Shown here piece after piece: positions 1 through 11,611 of a stretch of 64,000 bases of DNA. The position numbers and the translations under genes are program-made. Position 1 is the first letter of the stretch, and each line of letters begins with the position of its first letter. The notes under the pieces were generated by a model, which was not told the DNA's origin, made no database searches, and was given only the letters and a program-made list of their open reading frames with translations. Source of the DNA: Rotaria socialis (Eukaryota > Rotifera > Eurotatoria > Philodinida > Philodinidae); the NCBI GenBank assembly GCA_905331475.1, contig CAJNYU010000114.1:1-64000 (forward strand), given 5' to 3'.

Positions 1-1096
1 GAATGTAACAGTTATTCAGTACATATGATATTTGATCCTCTCTCTCTCAAACGCAATCTTTACATCATAATTTTTGAGATTAGCTACTTTAATCAAATTC
101 AAACTTTTAAACAATACAATTTCATATATTCATACAAAAATTTTCAATGAAACTATTGGTTTATTACTGATATTAGATTTAAGAATAAAAATAAAAGACA
201 ATATTTTTATTGGTTTAGTTGACCTAACCAAACTCTTGTACCAAATAGAATTAAAAAATTTTAATCGGTCATATCTAAAAACTCTCAAAACAATTGTAAC
301 TGTAAATATTTCTTCTGAATAATATACACGCCATACTTATTAAATGTTTTTGTTTTTGTTTATGTTTTATTAAGATCATTATATATTGTGATGATAACAA
401 TATATTTGTCTCTTTCTTTCTTTCTATTGTCCACTTACTAGCCTTTCGCTTTCTACTCTATCTTCTCTCCCTCTTTCTCTTTCTCTCCTTTGGGTATAAA
501 AGCGTGCCCTATGCATGTAAACAATGTGACAAGTTTTCATAAAATAAATGCTTGTAATGATGTAACTACGATTTATTCAGCTTCTTTATATCATAAATCG
601 CACCATTTACACATAGAACACAGGTTAATATAACCAATGAACATGAAGAGAGAGAGAGAGCGCGAGGGAGATAAACAAAAGAAAAAGAAAAGGAACGGCT
701 AATCAATGCACAACAAGAAGAAAAAAAAGGAAGCAAATAAATAAGTAACACAGAGAAAAACGATGACGATTTATTGGTTATTCAAAATTATATCTCTATA
801 CAAGACAACGTAGGATTATTCTAATGTAAATAAACTATAAATGACTGAAAAAATTGTTTTTTTAAAATAAAATACACATGACTTGTAGTTCGATGCCTGT
901 TATTTAACTAAGAATACAAAACACCATCTAAAACAAATTTTTGATATTTACATTTTCCTATCTTTAAAAAAAACCGATGTGAAAAAATTTGATATTTAAA
1001 CAATGTTCTCCTATTTTAAAGAAGTACTACTTACATTGATGTCTTTTTATTTCTTATTTCATGTACTGAGACTATTGAAAATTTTTTTTATTAGAA
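1..1096. other. AT-rich non-coding stretch
   Basis: No coherent coding sequence was found on either strand; the open frames are short and low in complexity. It contains CT/GA-rich tracts near 410-490 and 645-740 and a TATAAAA string at 495-501 with no recognisable gene downstream. Confidence 0.5.
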
Positions 1097-1339
1097 ACAG
1101 AATTCTGCTGGGGAAACAGAATTCTGACAAAATTCTGCTGGGAAATGTTGAATTCTGCTTAGAATTCTGCTTTCGTCATAAGGTAGTGTGTGTATACAGT
1201 AACACAGAATTCTGCTGGGGAAACAGAATTCTGACAAAATTCTGCTGGGAAAAGTTGAATTCTGCTTAGAATTCTGCTTTCGTCATAAGGTAGTGTGTGT
1301 ATACAGTAACACAGAATTCTGCTGGGGAAACAGAATTCT
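1097..1339. repeat. 107-bp tandem repeat rich in CAGAATTCTG
   Basis: A 107-bp unit begins with ACAGAATTCTGCTGGGGAAA at 1097, repeats almost unchanged at 1204, and starts a third, truncated copy at 1311. Each unit carries several AATTCTGCT motifs, including the palindrome CAGAATTCTG. Related motifs recur downstream at about 1390 and 1413, so the array probably belongs to a larger degraded element. The two full copies differ at very few positions, which suggests recent duplication. Confidence 0.9.
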
Positions 1340-1616
1340 CTGTTGGTAGTGTGCAATGTGCCTTTAAGTCATATAGGTATTATTCTTACAGAATTCTGCT
1401 GGTTGTTCTTGGGAGAATTCTGCCACCCCTCACAAAATGGGGCTCAAAGGTCCTTAAGGAGAGCAGAGCCTGACTCTCACCTACCCACAAAAATATATGG
1501 TTCAGAAATTTCGTGATGGTTAGCTGAAAGTTCCGTAGGGGATCAGCTCGCCCCTCCACTGCCTCCATCTCCAGAGCGGACTGTTTCACGTGGTCATGTC
1601 ATGCACCCATTTATGG
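1340..1616. other. GC-richer flank of the tandem repeat
   Basis: This stretch is clearly less AT-rich than its surroundings, particularly 1425-1600, and has further GAATTCTG motifs at its left side. No recognisable protein is encoded. It may be the body of the mobile or satellite element that holds the 107-bp array. Confidence 0.35.
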
Positions 1617-1712
1617 TTTGGGCCGTAACAATGCCCTTTGTGCCATAAAAATGGTCGTTTGGGCGATAGAAATGATCATTTGTACCATGCGAATTGGTCG
1701 TTTGTGTCATTG
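1617..1712. repeat. Degenerate ~21-bp minisatellite
   Basis: TTTG-starting units begin at 1617, 1637, 1658, 1679 and 1701, giving spacings of 20, 21, 21 and 22 bp. The approximate unit is TTTGNGCCATANAAATGGTCG. It is followed directly by an ACAGACAGGCAGACAGACAC tract. Confidence 0.8.
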
Positions 1713-2454
1713 TTACAGACAGGCAGACAGACACAGGTGAATTACGGCTGCTAGACCCTATCCTTTCAGTCTAGGGAAAATATTTCCATCAGTTAGTTAG
1801 TTGACTAGCTACAAAAATTCACAATTTTAAATACCCTAAATAATAACCAGATATTGCTATACGTTTAACTATAGAAAAATACGTTTTTACATGATAGCCG
1901 TAAAGTATCAGAAAATTAATATTTTTGAAAAATCTGTCTTATTTGTAACGAAATGCAATGTGTATCTAAAGTCTTTATTTATTAAATAATAATTGTATTC
2001 TGACTGTTCGTGTTTTTTTTCGAAGTAAATACGCCGAAAAAAATACGTAATATTGACAGCATATTTCTGTCTAAATATTAATTAAATTTTATTCAAAACA
2101 AGATTTATAAGTCAAAATATTTCTCTGTCTCTGTTGAAATTTACTTCATAATTTTCACTTTTCTTTGGTGTTCTATGATTATGAATCCATTGCGTGTGGA
2201 TATAATTTATGCATAACAAACAGCAACAGCTACACAAGTGCACTCTCTGTCGAATGAGTTCCTTATTGGTTGGCATTTATTTCACCAATGGCACCCTGCT
2301 GATTTCAAGAAGACATGTCAATGACAATAAGTGTTCTGCATATAAACTTCAAGTCGTGAGAAGCCTCACAAGGTCTCTTTCTTTCCGGTGATCAAAATGT
2401 ATTGCGAATAAACATTTATTCTATCATACCAGCTTTCACACATAACCAAAAGAC
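1713..2454. other. Non-coding spacer
   Basis: AT-rich sequence between the repeat cluster and the predicted first exon of the CAP-Gly gene. It may hold the promoter of that gene, but no TATA box or other element can be assigned with confidence. Confidence 0.4.
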
Positions 2455-5400
2455 ATGAGTATACCAGTAAGACAAGTCTTTCTCATTGAGTGTGCCGTTC
2501 TTAACTACAGATAACGCTCTAACCAACATATTTGATTCTTAATTAACCGATAGACTTGTACATATTTATTTAATAATCAAAGACCATCTCGAGTGAGCTA
2601 TTATTAACAGCGGAAATATTAGAGAGAAAAAAGAAATACAAGCTGCATGTTATGTGTATGCCTATGTACATTAGATTAACAATAGGAGATGTTCTTTTCT
2701 TTTTGTTCTTAATGCTCATGCCAACGGGAAAGAGAACAATAAATATATATATATATATATATGTATTGATCGTTGGTCACCTTTCTCGTTGTTTTACTTA
2801 AGAATAGGTTAATGTATTTGGTAGCAGTGAACATAGAAATGTCTTTCTCTACGTAATCGATTCGTTTGTTTGTAGGTTGCAACTGAACGTAAATCACTGT
2901 TACCTTTACGATTACGAGCGCCTGGTGGTGTTGGTTGTCGTCCAACAACACCGATGCCATCAGTTTCTGATAATAATAAGTTCGTACAAATTTTATTAAT
3001 TTAATATTTTTTATAAATTATTCATTTTTCTAGTAAATCAACATTATCAGTCGGCAATCGTGTTTTAGTCAATGGACTTAAAACAGGTATTCTTCGTTAT
3101 ATCGGTACAGTTAAATTTGCAACGGGAACATTTTGTGGTGTTGAACTTGATCAACCCGAAGGAAAACACGATGGAGAAATAAAAGATGTTCGGTAAAAAA
3201 AGAGAAATAAAATCCATTGAATTTTAGAGTATGCATTATTGTTTTTATAAAGATATTTTCAATGTCGACCGAATCATGGAATATTTGTACCTAGTGATAA
3301 AGTTGTTGTAGAACCTCGTGCAAGAACATTAGTAAGTTGTTATTCGAGAAAAGAAAACAATAAATTAAATACTAAAAACATTTTTAGACCACACAAAGAC
3401 CCGTAAGTCGTTTAAAAGCGCCAACAATGACACGTTCAATAACGCTGACATCATCAATTAATAAAATTGAAGAATCAAAAACTGTTGAATTACCTGATAT
3501 TTTAGCGAATACAACTTTTCAACCGGTGATACTCAATGAATCCAAAATGAATGAAAATCACGTAAATATCATGCGGATGGATATATATATATACATTTTT
3601 TTATTAGAATTTTCCTCTGAAATACTATCTCAAATGATCATAGAAGTATATAATATAAAAATTTGCATTCCCCTAGAGACTTCATCATTCTTTTTAAAGA
3701 TCATACATCAATAATAGATGAACTAGTAGTTGTTCATTGCGGAAAAAGAGGACGGCGAAGAAACGTGTTACGAAATAAACAGAAAAAAACCAAACGCCTC
3801 TTGATTAGCGGTAGTAACGACATTATGTTATAAATTTTAATCCCATAGGAATTACACAAACAGTTCTTTTGATAAATTAACAAAAAATAATTCTAGGAAA
3901 TTACCATAACGAATCACCAACGAAAAGAAGAGACGATTGATGTCGTTGAACCGAAAATTGAATTTCAATCATTAGCAATCGATGAGCGTATGTTTGAATA
4001 GTTGTTTCTTATTCAAATTATTATTTCTCACGTTTTTTTTTCTCTCTCCATAAATCAAGCACCAGAAACGATTGAAGCAGATTTTACTGACAGTGTTTCG
4101 TTAATTTTACATCAACTTCAACAAGATCAAAATCTAGAAACACGTTCGAATTCAATTACAATTAGTGAAGAAGATACTGAAGAAGAAGATGATGATGATG
4201 ATGTAACAGACAACGAAAGTATTGTTGAATCAACAGTTGACGAAAGAATCAACGAAAATTTACATTCTTCATCTTCATCGGTTTTTACACCGATTGATTC
4301 AGACAAATTTGTTCAAACGGATTTATCATTTCATTCGAATGATGATATTTCATTTGCGAAAGTTGAATCATCCACCAAACAAAACTCTTTAGCGAATTCG
4401 ACAGCATCAATTAATAGATTAGGAGTCAATAAAAAAGTTGAAACTACAAACGTTAATAAGAAAAAGCCAATCAGTCAACCTGTTAAGAAAAGTAACGCGA
4501 TTGAATGAAGAAAACAAAAAAGTCTAAGTTTCCGTTTGTTTTTCTTAAGATACCGAACAACGATCTGTGGCATCAGTAGTAAATACAACGAAACGTCCAG
4601 TGAATCCAGTAACGCTTCGAAATTCATCGATTGTACCGCCAAAAAAATTACCACCACCTCGAATTCAACTCAATGCTGCGCACTCGGCAGTTTCACTGCC
4701 ATCGCAATCGAGTCAATGCATTTTTGCTTTCTAAGAAAAGTGTAGTTTTTACTCTTTATATTTTTGTATTTAGAACTTAGTTTATCACTTTCATCATGTA
4801 ATTCATTGAACAGTAGTCAGTCAGATTTACCATCGATCAATAAAAATTCAAATATAAAACCGACATTAGATAGAAATCTAGAGAAATCTCCATCAGTGGA
4901 TCGTTCTCCAACTAATTCAGGTACGAGATTTTTCTTGTAGTTTAACTTTAAATTACAGAATTTATTTATTTTCTAGAAAAGAAACTCGACGAATCTCATG
5001 AACATATAAATCTACTCGGTCAACAATTATTGATGTAAGTATTAGAATATTATTCTTCGAACAAATTTTATCTTTGGATTTTATTTAGTCAGAAAAGTCA
5101 TAGTGAATCTCTTGAAATTAATAATGAACGTTTGAAAAAGCATTATCAACATTTAATTAATCGATTCGATCTTCTGTATATTTTGACTCAGTTTTTTATG
5201 AACGAAGTAAGAAAATAGTTTTCCAAAGAAACTGTTATTTATTTATTTTTCATAATTAGAATGAGCAAAGTAAAGAACAGTATAAACATCAACTATCTAA
5301 AGGTATAGTTTTGTTTTTTCATAAGAAATTTTCATCAAATAAAAAATTAGTATTTTTGCGAAAGCGATGATCTTCAAGATCATATACTTTAGAAATATCA

Positions 5401-7616
5401 GAAAATTTTCATTATGAATATCTTTTGCGAATAGAAAAAAACTATAAAAATCGAACACTTGCTTTTCTATTCGTCAATCCATTTCGAATGTGTTACGTAG
5501 AAGAGCATAACAGCTTGTTGAAAATCTCATTAAAAAAGGCCATAGGTCAATAAGAAAGAGACGCATAAGTACGAATCCTTTTCGATTCACTCTGAATAAG
5601 AAGTAAATCATCTGAGAAGTAATTTTTCACTTGACGGAACTCTTGCGCTGTTTTATTTTTTTAATGGAATAATGCGTATTTTCTTATTATTAGCTCGAAC
5701 AACACAAGATCAATTAAAAGTAAATATAAATATTGTTATAATAATAAAAAAATAATGATACGACTGATTTTTATTGATAGACATCAATAGAATATTTACG
5801 ATCATCTCATAAAAATGAATTGTCTGAAATAAATAAACGTCATCAAAATCAAATTGAAAACTTAAATAAAACAAACGAACAGAGGCTAAATGAATATCAA
5901 CAAAAATTGGATAATTTATTAGTAAATATTTTTCTAAGACAAATTTTTTTATTTTTCTAATTATATATTTTCAGAATGAAAACAATCAATTGGAAGCTCG
6001 TTGTTCAGTATTACAAGAAAAAGTTGATGGTTTCTTAACTGAAATGGCCAATAGTGAACATGCCGATGTTCTATTATGTCATGTTGAAACATTAGAAAAA
6101 GATCGAACGAGTTTACAGACTGTTCTTGAACTTAAAAATAAAGAAATTACACAATTACGAACAAAACTCAATGAACAAGAAATTCAAGTAAATATAATAG
6201 AGAATGCAGTCAAATGCAAATTTTCTTTTTATTCATTCCAGTTGAACGATGAAAAAGCATTACGAAAACGTATTGATATGGCTGAAAATCAAAATCAAAA
6301 TCTTTTATATCTTCTTCAACAGAAGAAATTGAGTGAAAAGTAAATTAATATTTATAAATTTTAGTTTAACTACGCATTAAGAATCTATCTTCATCTTACT
6401 TCAAATATTATTTTTAGCATTTCTGAATTATTTTTCTTTAAAGTTCATCTGCCATCTACACATCAGACTAATCTATGTATTTATCTTTGCTAAGTACATA
6501 TTGCTTCTAATTTGTTTTTCCGAATACATCTTAATTAAGCTTTTTGATCAACAATTATTCACTACTAAAATATCGAAGTTCGAAATTGACTTTGATTTAT
6601 TTCTTATGGATGATTGGGTTGGCCGTAGAAAGGCCGAAAGGAAAAATACCGAAAGAAAAACACCAAAAGAAAAATATCGAAAGGGAAAAATGTCGAATGG
6701 ATAAATGTCGAAGAGAAAAATATCGAAAACAGAAAAGATAGAAAAAAGCGACGTCTACTAAATGAAGGTTCTAATAGTTTATTGTTCATTGTTGTTGATC
6801 TGATTATTCCATTGGTTTGACAATGATAACCCTTGATACTATTGAATAAGTAATATCTTATGAAAACTAGCTAAAATAGGCGTAAAATAGTATACAACGA
6901 TTAAAATTCTATCATGAGGACTGCAGCTTGCTCATTTTTATCTGGTGAGAATCATCCGCCAACTCCAGTTATTTCATTTATTCAGTCGTAAAAAGGAAAA
7001 CCTTTCCTTGTATCAGATAAATATATTTTCAAACTGAATAAAACAACAACAACTAGTAAATATTGGATATGTGTATTTTTCTTTATAACTCTTATTTATC
7101 TATGATTTATGCTATGATGCTATTATGATTTCAAGAATAAAACATCTTAGTGCAAATTTTCTATATTTTTCCCTTTCGACATTTTTCCTTTCGGTCTTTC
7201 TACGGCACACCGATGATTGTCCATATGGAAAAGCATATAATTAGCAAGCTGACGTTAAATTATTGCTTCTATTGAACGACAGATTTTAACTTAGTGTTTT
7301 TGTTTATTGTAATTGCAGGACTGCTGTAGTTGAACGAGATCAATTAAAAGAACAAGTAGTTCAATTTGAACGAGATAATTGTCAATTAAAATTTGAAAAT
7401 GAAACATTACGGTATCGTCTTCGTGAACGGTCATTATCCATTTCGATGCCATCAGATAATCCAATTACAGTCCCAACTGAATCGATTTCGGCTTCTTCTC
7501 CAAATAGGCAAGGTCGAAATCGTGCATGTAGTTTATCATCTATAATGAATATTGCACATGAGAATGAAAGCATTACTCGTTCTTTATCGTCATTGAATTG
7601 TATTCTTAATCGGTGA
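2455..7616 (+). CDS. CAP-Gly and coiled-coil microtubule-binding protein (CLIP-like)
   Basis: I predict 17 exons: 2455-2466, 2876-2979, 3034-3192, 3253-3331, 3388-3561, 3897-3987, 4060-4491, 4550-4711, 4774-4920, 4977-5034, 5089-5206, 5260-5302, 5694-5719, 5781-5921, 5975-6187, 6242-6339 and 7319-7616. They join in one frame to about 784 residues. Residues about 42-105 form a CAP-Gly domain with GVELDQPEGKHDG and RYFQCRPNHGIFVPSDKV; the usual GKNDG is GKHDG here. A Ser/acidic-rich linker follows, then coiled coil from about residue 390, and a C-terminal QLKFENETLRYRLRERS segment. CAP-Gly domains bind the EEY/F tails of tubulin and EB proteins, so a plus-end tracking or linker role is inferred. 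The four-residue first exon (MSIP) is the weakest part; the donor at 4712 is also uncertain. Intron 16 (979 bp) holds a MULE-type element. Confidence 0.85.
6617..7211. mobile_element. Non-autonomous FLYWCH/MULE-type element A, inside an intron
   Basis: This 595-bp element is bounded by an exact 8-bp duplication GATGATTG (6609-6616 and 7212-7219). The ends are inverted: GGTTGGCCGTAGAAAGG at the left and the reverse complement of GGTGTGCCGTAGAAAG at the right. Both continue inward as repeats of an AAAAATGTCGAAAGG-like unit. The interior on the + strand from 6913 reads as a decayed FLYWCH-like peptide, with KGKPFLVSDKYIFKLNKT then SKYWIC, interrupted by a TAA. FLYWCH fingers are known partners of Mutator-like transposases; the superfamily call rests on that and on the TSD length. 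Confidence 0.85.
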
Positions 7617-9197
7617 TTATTTTTTGTTCTCTTTTTGACTTTTAAAAGAATGCTTGCATGTTTGCGTAGTTTTTCTTTTCTTCTTTTTAAACTATTTTAT
7701 TATTATTAATTTGAGAATATTAGATATGTTCTGAAGCATCCATATGTATTTGCGTGATATATATACATATATATATTTATATATGTTACTCCCTGCTTTT
7801 GTATTTTTAACATATTTATTTGTTGTAGCATGTGCTTATAGATGGAAATATTTAATTATTTTGATAATAATATAAAGGGTGTGGAAAACCTTATTCAAAA
7901 CTCTTTCTTCTAAAATTATTCAAACTTAGAAGCAACACATAATTGTGTTTATAAGATACGAAAAATTATATGCTCTATAAAAAAATAATCTTGTATATAA
8001 AAGTCGATCTGTAAAAGGGCATTGATTTTGAAATGTATAACGATTGATTGGTAGCCTTGGGATGATTTTTTGTCATCACGTATAGTATGATATTTGCTAA
8101 TATGCATTGTACTGATCGAATAGCATGCTATTTGTTACGAACAGTGACATTGTGCTCATTGAATTATTGAGTTTTAAATAAATAAACGTGCTTTAGAAGA
8201 AGCACATAAAATTAGATTGAATGTAATTCTTTAACAAATTGATTTATCTTTCTTGTATGAAGTCCAAACAATCCTTCGTTGATTGAATCAGATAGAATTT
8301 GAATACTAGCACAACAAACTCTTTCTGTTAAAGATATTAAGATAGAGAACATCTGTTGAAAATAATGAAAAAGCATTCAACATAGAATTCAATTACAAAT
8401 GTCACGCTATTGACTTATTGCGTATTTTATAAATTGAACCTAAAAGGTTTTTTTTTTTATAGAGAATTGATATTTTATTGTAATTCAAAAATTGAACTAT
8501 TTAATCGAATAAGTTTGATTTTGTTTAGAATGAGCATAGAATCAACTCAACAATGATTTTATTTCAGGGACCGATTTCTACACATGTGGCAAAAATCTAC
8601 TGTTTCCATTTTAATTGGCTGTTCGTATGAACACGATCCTGTGTCTAGATTGCACGAATAGTAAAACAGTGAAATATCTAAATGTATGAATCTGAGAGAA
8701 ATTTTGTTTTTATTGTGCAACAAAAAAATTCGGTTTGAAATTTAGTCTTTGGATAATATTATAATAAATCTTATTGGTGATCTGACGAATTCTAATAATC
8801 AACTAGGGTTCATTTGAGTAGTGATTATGAACGGTTACATCTAATATTTTAAGTTTATTACAGTATGATGTAACCTTGAATGAACTGTAAGAGTTAAGAA
8901 ACTCGTATTAAATCAATGTGTACATTGCATATCATTATTATTTTGGCAGATATTATTACCATTTCAAGTTACTTGCTCTCTATTCGTATGAAATCGAAAA
9001 CGAATGCTTTTTTGATTGAATTTTTAATGTACACTTGACCTTATCAATAATTCAAATTGTGATATAGAATCTTTCGCGTTTCAGAAATATAGATATTCTT
9101 CATCGTGCGTAATAAAGGATTTTAAAACACGCTCGAATTATTTCATTATCGTTGTAATCAATGAGTCATTTATCTAATGAAAAAGTGATCATTTCAC
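7617..9197. other. AT-rich spacer
   Basis: Non-coding sequence between the CAP-Gly gene and the protease pseudogene. It begins with the 3' UTR of the former and includes a short (TA)n tract near 7757-7785. No gene or clear repeat was recognised. Confidence 0.5.
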
Positions 9198-10684
9198 ATG
9201 AAGTTTATCTTTACACTACAATTGTTTGCAGTTTTTACAGTTCATTGGTCAATTGGTTGTAGTGTTTGTCGCTGGTGAGGTATCAATAAAATAAAATTCT
9301 AATAAATAAACCAGAACATATATTTAAATAACTCTAGGTCACCTATTCAATGCGGTTGTGCTTTTCATCAATCAATTATGCATGCTCGTATTGTTGGTGG
9401 TATTGCGAGTATCCCACATTCATGATAAATAATCCTAGTGTGAAATATCCTCACATATTGTGACGATATTTCAGCTCATGAATTGTAAGTATTCGATTAG
9501 CTTCAACCAACATTCCATTTTGTGATATCTATTTGGATATATTATACTTATTTTTCTATGTTTATATTAAGGTGGTTCACTTATCACTGATCGATATGTT
9601 CTTACAGCTGCTCATATATCTATTGCAGTTATAATTCTATTCATAAGATGAATCAAATTCATTTTGACTATTTACTGTTTGTATGATGAATTAAAGCGAA
9701 GCGAAGGTAAAACTACGATAGACATCAAAGAAAAATATATCGTTGGGTGTGGGTGCTCACTATGCAACAGAAAACAATCAATATTGAAATAGGTATTTAC
9801 GTATATCAGCAAATATAATTATATTACATCCCGAATATGATATAAAAACCAAAGTAAATGATATTGCTCTTATTGCATTAAATAGATCAGTTGATTTAAC
9901 TGATAAAACAATTGGTTTTATATGTTTACCAATGGCTACATTACGCTATCCAGCATTATTTCCTTCTGATCAAGCAGATGCTGTAATATATAAAAAGTAG
10001 ATTTAGTTTTAGTTTTTCTTTTACCAAATTCTTAAGGTGGCTATTGGATGGGGACGTGTCAAGGAAAGCGCCTTTGGTCGTGCTAGCAAAGTACTTTTAC
10101 AAGTTGAATTACCGATCCTATCGCCATATATTCGACTGTTGAATTGTGCCGATCAGTATATGATCCAGAAAAATAATTTTGTGCTGGTTTTATTCAAGAT
10201 GGCAAGGACACTTGCCAAGGAAATAGGTCTTTTTTACAGTTTTGTTTTCATAGAAAATATTTTTCTTCCAGTGGCGGACCTTTGATGTTGACCTATAATC
10301 AAACATGGCCAATAGTCGGAACCAGTAGTTATGGTGAAGGATGTGCGCGAGCTCATAAACCGGGTAAGTTAAACAGATCAGATAAGTAACGTGTTATTAA
10401 ATTCTTTTTTAGGTGTTTATACTCGTGTAAGTGCTTATCGTGATTGGATCAATTATACAGTAAACAAGAATGAATTGAACTATGATACACAAGTTTTTAA
10501 TATACAAAATAATATTGGCATGAGTAATGATCTTGAGATTTGGTGGGATGGAGAGGTTAATAATAATTCTGTATGTTCTATGATGTGCATTACTAATGTG
10601 TTACTATTATATTTAATAGATTTCTTTTTTTTAAAATTATTACCAATATCTATCTTGATTCTAAATTATCTTTTAGTAAAATGA
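9198..10684 (+). pseudogene. Decayed trypsin-like serine protease
   Basis: Pieces of an S1 (chymotrypsin-family) protease appear in the right order. There is a signal-peptide start MKFIFTLQLFAVFTVHWSIG (9198), then RIVGG (about 9391), GGSLITDRYVLTAAH (about 9573-9617), NDIALIAL (about 9859), VAIGWGR (about 10036) and CAGFIQDGKDTCQG (about 10177), followed by NSGGPL, then GVYTRVSAYRDWI (about 10413). Damage is visible: stops follow PHS and NNQY, the Cys of TAAHC is missing, a frame change lies between about 10140 and 10177, and GDSGG reads GNSGG. The catalytic Ser codon and the trypsin-type Asp six residues before it remain. A related intact gene lies at 46305-47401. Undetected short introns could explain some of the breaks, but not all. 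Confidence 0.75.
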
Positions 10685-10946
10685 GAGTATTGGCGTTTCA
10701 ATGCCAGAGAAGATTCACAAGTAAGTACATGATAATTATAAGATACGAACGTATAGACAACTTATGTGTATGTTTACTGCACGTTTTATTTTTGATATTT
10801 TGATGTGAAAGTATCCATCAGATCGTTTTTTTAGTCCTACTAGATGAGTTCGATATGCTGCGCTGAGGAGAAGATCAGTACACTTGCGTGCAGAGAGAAG
10901 ATGTATAGCAATTAGTTTATTTAAAAAGTAAGTGAAAAGAAAAATA

Positions 10947-11601
10947 GGTATGTATTGAAATCGTCGAAAACGAGACATTGAAAAGAAAAATGTCGAAGGA
11001 AAAAATATCGAAAAAAAAGGTCGAACATATATAACGTCGAAAATTGTGAGATATCGTTATAAAACAGTATTGATTTTGTTTTATTAAATTTTCTATTTTT
11101 CATTAGAATTTCGATGATTATCTAATACTTGTCCTCAATAAGTAATTTTTTGAGCGAACATTCTAGAATGTAGCACAGATCGGAACTACAAAAGAACACA
11201 ATCACAGCATTGTTATATGGTCTTCTACATATTTCTCTGCTTTTAGATATTGCAGTTTCATCACTTAATTCTTTCGACTGTATAATTGTCCACTAATACA
11301 AGTTCTATATCTTTTATTGATTCCAACGAATGTTATTGACAATTGATTTGGAATGTCTTTTTGTTACAAATTCAACAAAACCAACATCTTTACAGATATA
11401 TTGGATCTGTAAAACTAAGAATAACAAAGTCAAGGTTCATACTGATTCAAATAATAATTTTTTTAACTTGAAAGCTCAACTTAATCATCTATTTGAACCG
11501 GAAGGTCTTGAAGTACAATGCTTCCGAAATATTCTCAAGGATCGCTTTTTTTCGATAGTTTTTTTTCGACATTTTTTCCTTCGACGTTTTCACATCCATT
11601 C
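10947..11601. mobile_element. Non-autonomous FLYWCH/MULE-type element B
   Basis: This 655-bp insertion has an exact 8-bp duplication GAAAAATA (10939-10946 and 11602-11609). Its imperfect inverted ends share TGAAA(T/A)CGTCGAA and continue inward as AAAAATGTCGAAGG-type subrepeats. The + strand interior (11330-11520) reads SLQIYWICKTKNNKVKVHTD followed by a Leu-Asn-His motif, resembling a FLYWCH zinc finger. The right duplication ends 2 bp before the stop codon of the converging ART-TPR gene, so the element forms that gene's immediate 3' flank. Confidence 0.8.
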
Positions 11602-11611
11602 GAAAAATAAT

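Noticed and set aside
495..501. TATAAAA as a promoter
   Set aside because: No recognisable gene lies downstream, and such strings are expected by chance in AT-rich DNA.
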